Shown: positions 1 through 8,788, counted from the stretch's first letter. The stretch: 64,000 nt of DNA from Streptomyces alanosinicus (GCF_014650595.1 NZ_BMVG01000013.1:143310-207309), one strand, 5' to 3'. Notes: a model not told the origin generated them from the sequence alone. Program-made: numbers and translations.

Positions 1-56
1 GATCGGCCCCCGATTGGACCCCTGACGCTTACCTCGGGACACCTGTGCGGCATCCT

Positions 57-70
57 TGTGACAGATCACA
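57..70. promoter_or_regulatory. Candidate Crp operator upstream of crp
   Basis: The sequence TGTGACAGATCACA is a perfect inverted repeat (TGTGA/TCACA) about 90 bp upstream of the crp start codon. It resembles CRP-family half sites, although the spacer is 4 bp rather than the classical 6. Autoregulation is an inference from its position. Confidence 0.45.
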
Positions 71-161
71 CTGTTTGGACCGTCCGGCAAAATGGGGAAC
101 ACGGTCCCCTGGCACACCGGGGGAGCAAGATCCCCTGAGCAGGTCGACAAGGAGAGAACTC

Positions 162-836
162 GTGGACGACGTTCTGCGGCGCAACCCGCTCTTCGCGGCT
201 CTCGACGACGAGCAGTCCGCGGAGCTTCGCGCCTCCATGAGTGAGGTGACTCTCGCGCGTGGCGACTCCCTGTTCCACGAGGGCGACCCCGGGGACCGGC
301 TCTACGTCGTCACCGAGGGCAAGGTGAAGCTGCACCGCACCTCACCCGACGGCCGCGAGAACATGCTGGCCGTGGTCGGCCCCGGCGAGCTGATCGGCGA
401 ACTGTCGCTGTTCGACCCGGGCCCGCGTACGGCGACCGCGACCGCGCTGACCGAGGTCAAGCTGCTGGGCCTCGGCCACGGCGACCTCCAGCCCTGGCTG
501 AACGCGCGCCCCGAGGTGGCCACCGCGCTGCTGCGCGCCGTCGCCCGCCGGCTGCGCAAGACCAACGACGCCATGTCCGACCTGGTCTTCTCCGACGTGC
601 CCGGCCGTGTGGCGCGCGCCCTGCTGGATCTCTCGCGCCGCTTCGGCGTGCAGTCCGAGGAAGGCATCCACGTCGTCCACGACCTCACGCAGGAGGAGCT
701 GGCCCAGCTGGTCGGCGCCTCGCGCGAGACCGTGAACAAGGCACTGGCGGACTTCGCCCAGCGCGGGTGGCTCCGCCTGGAGGCGCGAGCCGTGATCCTG
801 CTGGACGTGGAGAGGCTGGCCAAGAGGTCACGCTGA
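162..836 (+). CDS. crp: Crp/Fnr-family transcriptional regulator Crp
   Basis: A 224-aa global regulator of the CRP/FNR family; in Streptomyces, Crp affects germination, development and antibiotic production. The N-terminal cyclic-nucleotide-binding domain (about residues 10-120) includes the GDPGDRLYVV and GELSLFDPGPRTATA segments. A long dimerisation helix follows, and the C-terminal winged HTH contains LTQEELAQLVGASRETVNKA. I chose the GTG at 162 because an AAGGAGAG Shine-Dalgarno sits at 149-156 and it gives exactly the 224-aa length of the S. coelicolor protein; the longer reading frame upstream has no ribosome-binding site. A palindrome at 57-70 suggests autoregulation. The gene is monocistronic. 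Confidence 0.95.
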   Translation: MDDVLRRNPLFAALDDEQSAELRASMSEVTLARGDSLFHEGDPGDRLYVVTEGKVKLHRTSPDGRENMLAVVGPGELIGELSLFDPGPRTATATALTEVKLLGLGHGDLQPWLNARPEVATALLRAVARRLRKTNDAMSDLVFSDVPGRVARALLDLSRRFGVQSEEGIHVVHDLTQEELAQLVGASRETVNKALADFAQRGWLRLEARAVILLDVERLAKRSR

Positions 837-887
837 GGCCGCTGACGTCCGCTGAGGCCGCTGAGGCCCACTGACGTCCGCTGAGGC
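831..887. repeat. Imperfect direct repeats after crp
   Basis: Short direct repeats of GCTGAGGCC and CTGACGTCC overlap the crp stop codon and run just beyond it. This looks like slippage-derived low-complexity DNA; no function is evident. Confidence 0.5.
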
Positions 888-980
888 ATCAGTCGCCCGC
901 CGCAGCCATGTGCGGCGGGCTACGGCCACGCGCGCGTGCGTCGCGCGCCACAGCCACAGTGCCCAGACGCCGTCCACCGG

Positions 981-1034
981 CACCCGCACCCGCACCCGCA
1001 CCCGCACCCGCACCCGCACCCGCACCCGCACCGG
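981..1034. repeat. Hexanucleotide tandem repeat (CACCCG)n
   Basis: About nine perfect tandem copies of CACCCG lie in the roughly 300-bp gap between crp and the following hydrolase gene. A frame reading through it gives a (PA)n run that I do not consider coding. It could vary in length between strains. Apart from this and the short repeats after crp I see nothing else in the gap. Confidence 0.8.
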
Positions 1035-1144
1035 ACAACTCCTTCCGAAGTCGGCCGGAACGCACCGCCGCGATCGGGCAACCCTCCCGGCCTCCGTCTC
1101 ATCTTGCCTCCGGCAGCAGCGAATTGACCGGAAGGCAGCAGACG

Positions 1145-2632
1145 TTGACCAGACGCCCCTCTCCCCTCGCCCGGCGTGGCGCGGCCGTCGCCGCCGCCCT
1201 CGGGCTCGTGGCCCTCGCCGGTCCTCAGGCGGCCCATGCGGCGCCCGCCGCCACGGTCACCGGCCCCGCGGCGCTGCACTGGTCCACCTGCCCCGCGGGC
1301 TCCGAAGCGCCGCGCGGCACCTACTGCGCCACCCTGGAAGTGCCCCTCGACTACGCCAGGCCGAACGGCCGGCAGATCAAGCTCACCCTGTCGATGGTCG
1401 GCGCTCTGAACGCCCCGCACACCCTCGTGGTCAACCCCGGGGGGCCTGGCGAACCGGGCATCGGCGCGCCCAAGTTGGTGTGGAGCTCGATGCCCGAGAA
1501 CGTCGCCTCGGCGTACAACGTGGTCAGCTTCGACCCGCGCGGTGTCGGTGCCGGCACCCCCGTCTCCTGCGGGGACACGAGCAAGCTGATCAAGCATCCG
1601 GCCGCGCCGTACACGCCCGCGAACGCGGCCCAGGAGCAGGCGCGGAGCACGGTCGCCCGCAAGATCGCCGAGCAGTGCTCCGCACACGCCAAGGACCTGC
1701 TGCCGTACATCACCACCGCGAACGCGGCCCGCGACATGGACCGGATCCGTACCGCGCTCCACCGCGACAAGCTGGACTACCTCGGCTACTCGTACGGGAC
1801 GCGGCTCGGCGCGACGTACGCGACGCTGTTTCCCGCGCGCACCGGCCGCATGATCCTGGACAGCGTCGTCGATCCCACGGTCACCACCTATGGCTCGCAG
1901 TACGAGCAGAATCCGGCGCTGCAGCACCGGGCCGGGCAGTTCTTCGCGTGGGCGGCCAAGAAGGACGCGACCTATCACCTGGGCACCACTCAGGCGAAGG
2001 TGGCGGCCACGTGGGACGCCGTCCGCGCGAAACTGGCCGCCCACCCCGCCGGCGGCCGCGCGGGCAGCGCCGAGCTGGACGACCTGCTGGCCTCCGCCAT
2101 GTACACCGATCTGTTCTGGAGCGATCCGGCCCAGGCCGTCTCGGACTACCGGCGCGGGGACGCGAGCACACTGCTCGGCGCGACCGACCAGCTGGCCCTC
2201 GGTGACGTGGATCCGGCCCGACTCGCCTACAACTGCGTGGACGACGCCTGGCCGCGCGACTGGGCGACCTGGCACCGGGACACGGCCGCCGCCGCCCCCA
2301 AGGCCCCGCTGTTCGCCTGGCAGAACACCTGGTTCAGCGCGCCCTGCGCGTACTGGAAGGCCCCGACGGCCAAGCCCGTGAAGATCGGCTCGGTGAAGGT
2401 GCCGCCGATCCTGCTGCTCCAGGCCAAGGACGACCCGGCGACCCCGGTCGTGGGCGCGCAGCGCATGCAGAAGGCGCTCTCCGGCTCCCGCCTCCTCGTC
2501 TCGGGCGGCGGCAACCACGGCCAGTACCTGTTCGACGGGAACGCCTGCATGGACCGCGCCGGCAGCCGCTATCTGCTCACGGGGAAGCTGCCGGCCGCGA
2601 ACGGCACATGCCCGGCACCGTCGGCACCGTAG
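1145..2632 (+). CDS. Secreted alpha/beta-hydrolase, tripeptidyl-aminopeptidase-like (TAP family)
   Basis: A 495-aa predicted extracellular serine hydrolase resembling Streptomyces tripeptidyl aminopeptidases. An N-terminal signal peptide (RR, hydrophobic core, cleavage near AHA-AP) begins at the TTG at 1145, which follows a GGAAGG ribosome-binding site; the upstream in-frame extension only reads through the CACCCG repeat. The oxyanion region is NPGGPGEPG, the nucleophile elbow is GYSYG (Ser216), an Asp lies in the LQAKDDPATPV segment, and a C-terminal GGGNHG supplies the catalytic His. The C-terminal TAP-like domain is typical. It probably removes N-terminal peptides from extracellular proteins; exact specificity cannot be read from the sequence. 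The next gene, an ECF sigma factor, begins 28 bp downstream and may be cotranscribed. Confidence 0.85.
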   Translation: MTRRPSPLARRGAAVAAALGLVALAGPQAAHAAPAATVTGPAALHWSTCPAGSEAPRGTYCATLEVPLDYARPNGRQIKLTLSMVGALNAPHTLVVNPGGPGEPGIGAPKLVWSSMPENVASAYNVVSFDPRGVGAGTPVSCGDTSKLIKHPAAPYTPANAAQEQARSTVARKIAEQCSAHAKDLLPYITTANAARDMDRIRTALHRDKLDYLGYSYGTRLGATYATLFPARTGRMILDSVVDPTVTTYGSQYEQNPALQHRAGQFFAWAAKKDATYHLGTTQAKVAATWDAVRAKLAAHPAGGRAGSAELDDLLASAMYTDLFWSDPAQAVSDYRRGDASTLLGATDQLALGDVDPARLAYNCVDDAWPRDWATWHRDTAAAAPKAPLFAWQNTWFSAPCAYWKAPTAKPVKIGSVKVPPILLLQAKDDPATPVVGAQRMQKALSGSRLLVSGGGNHGQYLFDGNACMDRAGSRYLLTGKLPAANGTCPAPSAP

Positions 2633-2660
2633 ACCAGGAGGAGAGGAGCCGGACCCGCTC

Positions 2661-3539
2661 ATGGCCGAGGACGCCTTCACCGAGCACCGCCCGCTGCTGT
2701 TCACCATCGCCTACGAGATGCTGGGCAGCGCCGCCGATGCCGAGGACGTGCTGCAGGAGAGCTATCTGCGCTGGCGGGAGGTCGATCCGGCCACGGTCGG
2801 GCACCCGCGCGCGTACCTGGTCCGCACGGTGACCCGGCAGGCGCTCAACCATCTGCGCGCGGCCAGGTCACGGCGCGAGGAGTACATCGGCACCTGGCTG
2901 CCCGAACCGATCCGCACCGCGCCCGAGGTCGGCGACGACGTGATCCTCGCCGAGTCGGTGTCGATGGCCATGATGCTGGTCCTGGAGACGCTGAACCCGA
3001 CCGAGCGCGCCGTGTTCGTCCTGCACGACGTGTTCGGCTACACCCACGGCGAGATCGCCTCCGCGGTCGGCAGGACCGAGGTCACCGTCCGGCAGATCGC
3101 GCACCGCGCGCGTGGGCACGTACACGCGCGCAGGCGCCGCTTCGAACCCGATTCCGCCGCCACCGGGGAGATCGTCGAGCGGTTCCTGCGGTCGGCGGCG
3201 GACGGCGACGTACAGGCGCTGATGGATCTGCTCGCGCCCGATGTGGTGGCGATCGCCGACGGCGGCGGGAAGGTCACCGCCGCCCGCCGCCCGGTCGTCG
3301 GGTGCGACGAGGTCGCCCGATTCGTCCTCGGTGTGTACCGCACCAGCGCGACGACGGCCCGGATCGAGCCCGCCCGCTACAACGGCATGCCCGCGGTCCG
3401 GTTCCTCACCGGCGACGCGCTGGCCTGGCTGGCGGCGTTCGAGATCCGGGACGGACGGGTCACCGGCCTCTACGGCATGCGCAACCCAGACAAACTGGAC
3501 CGCGCCGATGTGCTGCGCCCGCTCGACAGAGGACGCTGA
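2661..3539 (+). CDS. ECF41-family RNA polymerase sigma factor with SnoaL-like C-terminal domain
   Basis: A 292-aa extracytoplasmic-function sigma factor. Region 2 covers about residues 8-70 and region 4 about 105-160. The ECF41 hallmarks are all visible: WLPEP in the linker (79-83), DGGGK (200-204) and NPDKL (275-279) in a C-terminal NTF2/SnoaL-like extension that replaces a classical anti-sigma factor and modulates activity in this family. A strong AGGAGGAGAGGAG precedes the ATG. ECF41 genes usually sit beside a carboxymuconolactone-decarboxylase, oxidoreductase or epimerase gene that is their target. No such partner is present here; the neighbours are a peptidase-like hydrolase and, convergently, an MBL hydrolase. 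Confidence 0.9.
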   Translation: MAEDAFTEHRPLLFTIAYEMLGSAADAEDVLQESYLRWREVDPATVGHPRAYLVRTVTRQALNHLRAARSRREEYIGTWLPEPIRTAPEVGDDVILAESVSMAMMLVLETLNPTERAVFVLHDVFGYTHGEIASAVGRTEVTVRQIAHRARGHVHARRRRFEPDSAATGEIVERFLRSAADGDVQALMDLLAPDVVAIADGGGKVTAARRPVVGCDEVARFVLGVYRTSATTARIEPARYNGMPAVRFLTGDALAWLAAFEIRDGRVTGLYGMRNPDKLDRADVLRPLDRGR

Positions 3540-3593
3540 CCGGCGCGGACGCGTGGACGCGTGAACGCGCGGACCACGGAGGGGCGGCGGAGC

Positions 3594-4433
3594 TCACATC
3601 GGCTGGATCAGGCCGTGCTCGCTGAGATAGTCCAGCTGGGCCCGTACGGACAGTTCCGCCGCCGGCCACAGGGAGCGGTCCACGTCGGCGTAGACGTGGG
3701 CCACGACCTCGCCCGCGGTGCGACGGCCGTCCTCGACCGCGGTCTCCACCTGGGCGAGCCGGTGGGCGCGGTGGGCGAGGTAGAACTCGACGGCGCCCTG
3801 GGCGTCCTCCAGGACCGGCCCGTGCCCCGGCAGGACCGTGTGCACGCCGTCGTCGACCGTCAGGGAGCGCAGCCGGCGCAGCGAGTCCAGATAGTCGCCC
3901 AGCCGGCCGTCCGGGTGCGCCACGACCGTCGTACCGCGCCCCAGGATGGTGTCGCCGGTCAGCACGGCCCGGTCGGCCGGGAGATGGAAGCACAGCGAGT
4001 CCGCGGTGTGCCCGGGGGTCGGTACGACCCTCAGCTCCAGGCCGCCGACGGTGATCACGTCCCCTGCGGCCAGCCCCTCGTCACCGAGGCGCAGCGCCGG
4101 ATCGAGGGCACGCACGCGTGTGCCGGTCAGTTCCGCGAAGCGGGCGGCGCCCTCGGCGTGGTCGGGATGGCCGTGGGTGAGCAGGGTCAGGGCTATGCGC
4201 TTGCCTGCCTTCTCGGCCATGTCCACGACAGCGCTCAGATGGGTGTCGTCCAGCGGGCCCGGGTCGATCACCACGGCCAGTTCGGAGTCGGGCTCGGCGA
4301 CGATCCAGGTGTTGGTGCCGTCCAGGGTCATCGCGGAGGCGTTGGGCGCGAGGACGTTGACGGCCCGTTCGGTGGCGGGGCCGGAGAGCACCTGGCCGCG
4401 GGGCTGGCCCGGCAGGGCGCTTGCGTCGGTCAT
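3594..4433 (-). CDS. MBL-fold metallo-hydrolase
   Basis: A 279-aa metallo-beta-lactamase-fold hydrolase. The metal-binding motif THGHPDH is followed by the conserved PTPGHT, the bridging GD of LTGDTI, and the final His of LPGHGP. A C-terminal winged-helix-like tail (ending SVRAQLDYLSEHGLI) matches the LACTB2/MBLAC2-type hydrolases. The ATG start overlaps the stop of the upstream NUDIX gene by 4 bp (ATGA), so the pair is translationally coupled. The substrate is unknown; the LACTB2-like C-terminal domain is sometimes linked with RNA binding. Confidence 0.85.
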   Translation of the reverse strand: MTDASALPGQPRGQVLSGPATERAVNVLAPNASAMTLDGTNTWIVAEPDSELAVVIDPGPLDDTHLSAVVDMAEKAGKRIALTLLTHGHPDHAEGAARFAELTGTRVRALDPALRLGDEGLAAGDVITVGGLELRVVPTPGHTADSLCFHLPADRAVLTGDTILGRGTTVVAHPDGRLGDYLDSLRRLRSLTVDDGVHTVLPGHGPVLEDAQGAVEFYLAHRAHRLAQVETAVEDGRRTAGEVVAHVYADVDRSLWPAAELSVRAQLDYLSEHGLIQPM

Positions 4434-5314
4434 GCGGGGCCTCCACCGCTGTTCGTCTCGGCCGTCGGGATGTGCTTGGTGAACTCCTCGTGCCCCGGCC
4501 AGGACAGGACGATCTCGCCGTCCACGAGGCGGGCACGGGCCATCACGGGGGTCATGTCGCGCGCGGAGGCGACCGTGAGCGCCTCGGCGGCACGGTCGTA
4601 CGGCATCAGCTGGCGCAGGGTGGCGATGGTGGGCGGCATCATCAGCAGCTCGCCCTTGTCGTAGCCGGCGGCGGCCTCGGCGGGGCGGATCCACACCGTG
4701 CGGTCCGCCTCCGTGGAGGCGTTGCGGGTGCGCTGCCCCGTGGGCAGGACGGCCACGAAGAACCAGGTGTCGTAGCGGCGGGCCTCGAACTCCGGGGTGA
4801 TCCAGCGGGTCCAGGCGCCCAGCAGGTCCGAGCGCAGCACCAGGCCGCGCCGGTCGAGGAACTCGGCGAAGGACAGCTCGCGCGCGACCAGCGCGACGCG
4901 GTCAGCCTCCCAGTCGTCGCCCGTGGTGTCGCCGACGACCGAGTCCGCGTCGGGCCCGGCGAGCAGGACACCCGCCTCCTCGTACGTCTCGCGTACGGCC
5001 GCGCAGACGATCGCCTGGGCGCCCGGCTCGTCGACGCCGAGCCGCTCGGCCCACCACGCGCGCGCGGGGCCCGCCCAGCGCACCAGACGGTCGTCGTCGC
5101 GTGGATCGACACCGCCCCCCGGATACGCGTACGCGCCTCCGGCGAAGGCCATGGAGGCGCGTCTGCGCAGCATGTGGACGACCGGACCGGACTCGGTGTC
5201 CTTCAGGAGCAGGACCGTGGCCGCGCGTCTCGGGGACACCGGGGTGAGGGTGCCGTCCGCGTGCGCCCGGATGCGGTCCGGCCACTCGGGTGGATACCAC
5301 TGACCGTTCGCCAT
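4430..5314 (-). CDS. NUDIX hydrolase
   Basis: A 294-aa NUDIX-fold protein. The core of the Nudix box, RETYEEAGV, is intact, but the upstream Glu of the classical GX5E part is not conserved. The N-terminal segment has the usual LLLKD and AYPGGGVDPRD strand-loop motifs. Members of this long actinobacterial subgroup are often annotated as CoA pyrophosphatase-like or nucleoside-diphosphate hydrolases, but the substrate is undetermined. It is first in a two-gene operon with the MBL-fold hydrolase (4-bp overlap). Confidence 0.8.
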   Translation of the reverse strand: MANGQWYPPEWPDRIRAHADGTLTPVSPRRAATVLLLKDTESGPVVHMLRRRASMAFAGGAYAYPGGGVDPRDDDRLVRWAGPARAWWAERLGVDEPGAQAIVCAAVRETYEEAGVLLAGPDADSVVGDTTGDDWEADRVALVARELSFAEFLDRRGLVLRSDLLGAWTRWITPEFEARRYDTWFFVAVLPTGQRTRNASTEADRTVWIRPAEAAAGYDKGELLMMPPTIATLRQLMPYDRAAEALTVASARDMTPVMARARLVDGEIVLSWPGHEEFTKHIPTAETNSGGGPA

Positions 5315-5397
5315 GGCCGGAGGCTATCCCGTGTACGGCGAATGTTCGAGAGGTGCCCGAGGTCAGCGGGGGTCCGCGGGGTCACCCACGAGTCGCC

Positions 5398-5450
5398 GGC
5401 GGGTCACTGGGCGAGTCCCTGGCGGGTCACTGGCGGGTCACTGGGCGAGT
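5398..5450. repeat. Tandem copies of the ridA 3' end
   Basis: GGCGGGTCACTGGGCGAGT occurs at 5398-5416 and 5432-5450 with a partial copy at 5421-5431. The right-hand copy contains the end of the ridA coding sequence, so the repeat duplicates the ridA stop region into the intergenic space. Replication slippage is likely. Confidence 0.7.
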
Positions 5451-5902
5451 TCCACCTGGATCTCGACCTCCACCGGCGCGTCCAGCGGCAGCACCGCGAC
5501 GCCGACGGCGCTGCGGGCGTGCACGCCCTTGTCGCCGAGGACCTCGCCGAGCAGTTCGCTGGCGCCGTTGACGACACCGGGCTGCCCGGTGAAGTCGGAC
5601 GCGGAGGCGACGAAGCCGACGACCTTCACCACGCGCGCGATGCGGTCCAGGTCGCCGGTGACGGACTTCACGGCGGCCAGCGCGTTCAGCGCGCAGATCC
5701 GGGCCAGATCCTTGGCCTCCTCCGGCGTGACCTCGGCGCCCACCTTGCCGGTGACCGGCAGCTTGCCCTCGACCATGGGCAGCTGGCCGGCGGTGTAGAC
5801 GTACACACCCGACCGGACGGCCGGCTGGTACGCGGCCAGCGGCGGTACGACCGCCGGCAGGGTCAGGCCCAGTTCGGCCAGCTTGGCCTCGACCGCGCTC
5901 AT
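5438..5902 (-). CDS. RidA family protein (YjgF/YER057c/UK114)
   Basis: A 154-aa RidA-superfamily protein. Classical RidA hydrolyses reactive enamine/imine intermediates released by PLP enzymes. Visible family features are YTAGQLP near the N-terminus, the central VVKVVGFVAS, and the C-terminal ARSAVGVAVLPLDAPVEVEI strand with the conserved Arg. The start at 5902 overlaps the upstream DUF4177 stop by 4 bp (ATGA), giving a shorter protein than the open frame allows. At 154 aa it belongs to the longer RidA relatives, whose activity may differ from true RidA. Confidence 0.88.
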   Translation of the reverse strand: MSAVEAKLAELGLTLPAVVPPLAAYQPAVRSGVYVYTAGQLPMVEGKLPVTGKVGAEVTPEEAKDLARICALNALAAVKSVTGDLDRIARVVKVVGFVASASDFTGQPGVVNGASELLGEVLGDKGVHARSAVGVAVLPLDAPVEVEIQVELAQ

Positions 5903-6063
5903 GCCTGCTTCTCCCGCTTCAGGTAGGCCACCAGCTGCTCGGGGTTGTTGGGCCCGGGCACGACCTGGACCAGCTCCCAGCCGTCCTCGCCCCAGGTGTC
6001 CAGAATCTGCTTCGTGGCATGGACGAGCAGCGGCACGGTGGCGTATTCCCACTTCTTGGTCAT
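5899..6063 (-). CDS. Small DUF4177-type protein
   Basis: A 54-aa protein beginning MTKKWEYATVPLL. The WEYATV opening and the DGWELVQVVPG segment are typical of DUF4177-like small proteins, of unknown function and conserved in Streptomyces upstream of ridA. It overlaps ridA by 4 bp. The ATG at 6063 is chosen because the longer frame has no plausible ribosome-binding site. Confidence 0.8.
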   Translation of the reverse strand: MTKKWEYATVPLLVHATKQILDTWGEDGWELVQVVPGPNNPEQLVAYLKREKQA

Positions 6064-6203
6064 GGGGCCGACTGTAGCCGCTGCGACCGGTGGGGCAGGC
6101 GGCCGACCGCGGCCGGCGGTGCACGGGCGGGCCGCCCGAGTGTGACGACCGTTATCCACAGCCCCGGGCGTGCGCGTCGCCCGGACTGGTTAGTCTCGAA
6201 GGC

Positions 6204-7181
6204 GTGAGCAGGCTCCAGGTCGTCAGCGGCAAGGGCGGGACCGGAAAGACGACGGTCGCCGCCGCATTGGCGCTGGCCCTCGCGACCGAAGGGAAGCGGA
6301 CGCTTCTCGTGGAGGTCGAGGGCCGGCAGGGCATCGCGCAGCTCTTCGAGACGGAGGCGTTGCCGTACGAGGAACGGAAGATCGCGGTCGCTCCCGGGGG
6401 CGGCGAGGTGTACGCCCTGGCCATAGACCCCGAACTGGCCCTTCTGGACTACCTCCAGATGTTCTACAAGCTCGGCGGTGCGGGCCGCGCCCTGAAAAAG
6501 CTCGGCGCGATCGACTTCGCCACCACCATCGCGCCCGGCATCAGGGACGTCCTGCTGACCGGCAAGGCGTGCGAGGCCGTGCGCCGCAAGGACAAGAAGG
6601 GGCACTTCGCGTACGACTACGTCGTCATGGACGCCCCGCCCACCGGCCGCATCACCCGCTTCCTGAATGTGAACGACGAGGTGGCGGGCCTCGCGAAGAT
6701 CGGCCCGATACACAATCAGGCGCAGGCCGTGATGCGGGTGCTGAAGTCGCCGGAGACGGCGGTGCACCTGGTGACGCTGCTGGAGGAGATGCCGGTCCAG
6801 GAGACCGCCGACGGCATCGCCGAACTCCGCGCCGCGCGGCTCCCGGTGGGCCGGGTCATCGTGAACATGGTCCGGCCACAGGTGCTGGACGCGGCCGACC
6901 TGGAACTCGTGGGGGCCGTCACACGTTCATCGGTGGCACAGGCGTTGTCGGCGGCGGGGCTGGGCGGCGCCCGGCGCGGCGGGAACGCGGAGAAGCTGGT
7001 GGACCCGCTGCTGCGCCAGGCGGCGGAGTACGCCGAGCGGTATGCGCTGGAGCAGGAGCAGCGCGCGGTCCTGGGCGAGCTGGGCCTGCCGCTGGGCGAA
7101 CTCCCGCTGCTCACCGAGGGCATGGACCTGGCGGGTCTGTACGAACTCGCCACCGAGCTGCGGAAGCAGGGGTTGTCATGA
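6204..7181 (+). CDS. ArsA/GET3-family ATPase (first of a tandem pair)
   Basis: A 325-aa SIMIBI-class P-loop ATPase. The deviant Walker A SGKGGTGKTT lies near the N-terminus, with VVMDAPPTGR as the Walker B/switch II region. The GTG start at 6204 gives the compact N-terminus SRLQVVSGKGG. Its stop overlaps the start of a second ArsA-like gene (ATGA), and the pair is a conserved actinobacterial unit between the crp and wblA genes. Proteins of this type are annotated as anion-transporting ATPases, but no arsenic genes are nearby, so a role in membrane-protein targeting or another assembly process is equally possible. Confidence 0.85.
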   Translation: MSRLQVVSGKGGTGKTTVAAALALALATEGKRTLLVEVEGRQGIAQLFETEALPYEERKIAVAPGGGEVYALAIDPELALLDYLQMFYKLGGAGRALKKLGAIDFATTIAPGIRDVLLTGKACEAVRRKDKKGHFAYDYVVMDAPPTGRITRFLNVNDEVAGLAKIGPIHNQAQAVMRVLKSPETAVHLVTLLEEMPVQETADGIAELRAARLPVGRVIVNMVRPQVLDAADLELVGAVTRSSVAQALSAAGLGGARRGGNAEKLVDPLLRQAAEYAERYALEQEQRAVLGELGLPLGELPLLTEGMDLAGLYELATELRKQGLS

Positions 7182-8632
7182 GTCCGGACCCGGCCGAGGC
7201 ACAGCGGACAGCCGAGGGCCAGGGCTCCGCCGGGGGGCGAGGTTCCGCCGCGGGACGGGGATCCGCCGAGGCGCGCGAGCAGGGCCGTCGGCTGTCCCCC
7301 GCGCGCGTGCTGGACGTCGACCCGCTGCTGGACGACCCGAAGACCCGGATCGTGGTGTGCTGCGGCTCGGGCGGGGTCGGGAAGACGACGACCGCGGCGG
7401 CCCTCGGCCTCAGGGCGGCCGAGCGGGGCCGCAAAGTGGTGGTCCTCACCATCGACCCGGCCCGGCGGCTGGCCCAGTCGATGGGCATCGACTCCCTCGA
7501 CAACGTCCCGCGGAGGGTCAAGGGCACCGAGGATCGAAGAGAGGCATCGCGCGGCGACTCGGGCAAGGGCGGTGGCGGCCGACGGGAGGGAGAGCTGCAC
7601 GCCATGATGCTCGACATGAAGCGCACCTTCGACGAGGTCGTCGAGGCGCACGCGGACCCCGAGCGGGCGGCCGCGATCCTGGCGAACCCCTTCTACCAGT
7701 CACTCTCGGCGGGCTTCGCGGGCACGCAGGAGTACATGGCGATGGAGAAGCTGGGCCAGCTGCGGGCGAAGGACGAGTGGGACCTGATCGTGGTCGACAC
7801 CCCGCCCTCCCGCTCGGCGCTGGACTTCCTGGACGCGCCGAAGCGGCTCGGTTCCTTCCTGGACGGCCGGCTGATCCGCCTGCTGACGGCCCCCGCCAAA
7901 CTGGGCGGCCGCGCGGGCATGGCCTTCCTCAACGTCGGCATGTCGATGATGACCGGCACACTGGGCAAACTGCTCGGCGGTCAGCTACTCAAGGACGTCC
8001 AGACGTTCGTGGCCGCGATGGACACCACCTTCGGCGGTTTCCGTACGCGCGCGGACGCCACGTACAAGCTGCTCCAGGCGCCCGGTACGGCGTTCCTGGT
8101 GGTCGCGGCCCCGGAGCGGGACGCCCTCCGTGAGGCGGCGTACTTCGTGGAGCGGCTGGCCGCGGAGAAGATGCCGCTGGTGGGTCTGGTGCTGAACCGG
8201 GTCCATGGCAGCGACGCGGTCCGGTTGTCGGCCGAGCGGGCGCTCGCCGCCGCCGAAAATCTTGAGGACCCCCGCATTGTGGATCAGGGCGGCGGGAAAG
8301 CTGGACTTCGTAACTCTCCCGACCCATACGGCAGTTCGCGATCTCCCGCATCCGAGGCCGCAAGCGACGCCCCCGCTTCCGAAGAAGGCTCCCCCGCCGA
8401 CGCGGAACGCCCTGTCGACCGGCTCACCGCGGGACTGCTGAGACTGCACGCCGATCGCATGCAGTTGCTCGCGCGCGAGCAGCGCACATGTGACCGTTTC
8501 ACCGCCCGCCACCCCGAGGTGGCGGTGGTCGAAGTACCCGCACTCCCCGGCGACGTCCACGACCTCACAGGCCTGCGTGACATCGGCGCCCGACTGGCGG
8601 CGGGCGCGACGGAGCACACAGAACCGACGTAG
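7178..8632 (+). CDS. ArsA/GET3-family ATPase (second of a tandem pair)
   Basis: A 484-aa SIMIBI ATPase with Walker A GSGGVGKTTTA at about residue 65, the ADP-site segment VLTIDPARRLAQSMG, and DLIVVDTPPSRSALDF as Walker B/switch II. A charged insert around residues 110-135 and an acidic/Ala-rich insert around 365-410 make it longer than its partner. It overlaps the first ATPase by 4 bp, and the two probably act as a heteromeric pair. A hairpin at 8743-8768 lies beyond its stop. Confidence 0.85.
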   Translation: MSPDPAEAQRTAEGQGSAGGRGSAAGRGSAEAREQGRRLSPARVLDVDPLLDDPKTRIVVCCGSGGVGKTTTAAALGLRAAERGRKVVVLTIDPARRLAQSMGIDSLDNVPRRVKGTEDRREASRGDSGKGGGGRREGELHAMMLDMKRTFDEVVEAHADPERAAAILANPFYQSLSAGFAGTQEYMAMEKLGQLRAKDEWDLIVVDTPPSRSALDFLDAPKRLGSFLDGRLIRLLTAPAKLGGRAGMAFLNVGMSMMTGTLGKLLGGQLLKDVQTFVAAMDTTFGGFRTRADATYKLLQAPGTAFLVVAAPERDALREAAYFVERLAAEKMPLVGLVLNRVHGSDAVRLSAERALAAAENLEDPRIVDQGGGKAGLRNSPDPYGSSRSPASEAASDAPASEEGSPADAERPVDRLTAGLLRLHADRMQLLAREQRTCDRFTARHPEVAVVEVPALPGDVHDLTGLRDIGARLAAGATEHTEPT

Positions 8633-8742
8633 CGGGCAGAAGAGTCCACAGAGCGGGCGAGGAGAGCGCGGCAGGAGCAGCTACACGGTCGTATGCGCAG
8701 GGGTGGCGGACGCGCGATACCGCAGGGCGGCCGATCACGGCT

Positions 8743-8768
8743 TCCCCAGGGGTGCTGTGCCCCGGGGA
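8743..8768. terminator. Hairpin between arsA-like genes and wblA
   Basis: A GC hairpin with arms TCCCC-A-GGGG and CCCCGGGGA around a 7-nt loop lies between two convergent genes. One bulged base interrupts the stem. It probably serves as a shared terminator. Confidence 0.5.
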
Positions 8769-8788
8769 TGTGCCGTGCGGGAATGCCC

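Noticed and set aside
920..2707. Long minus-strand reading frame (595 codons) opposite the hydrolase
   Set aside because: High-GC codon-bias shadow of the hydrolase; Arg/Gly/Val-rich composition, no domain, no ribosome-binding site.
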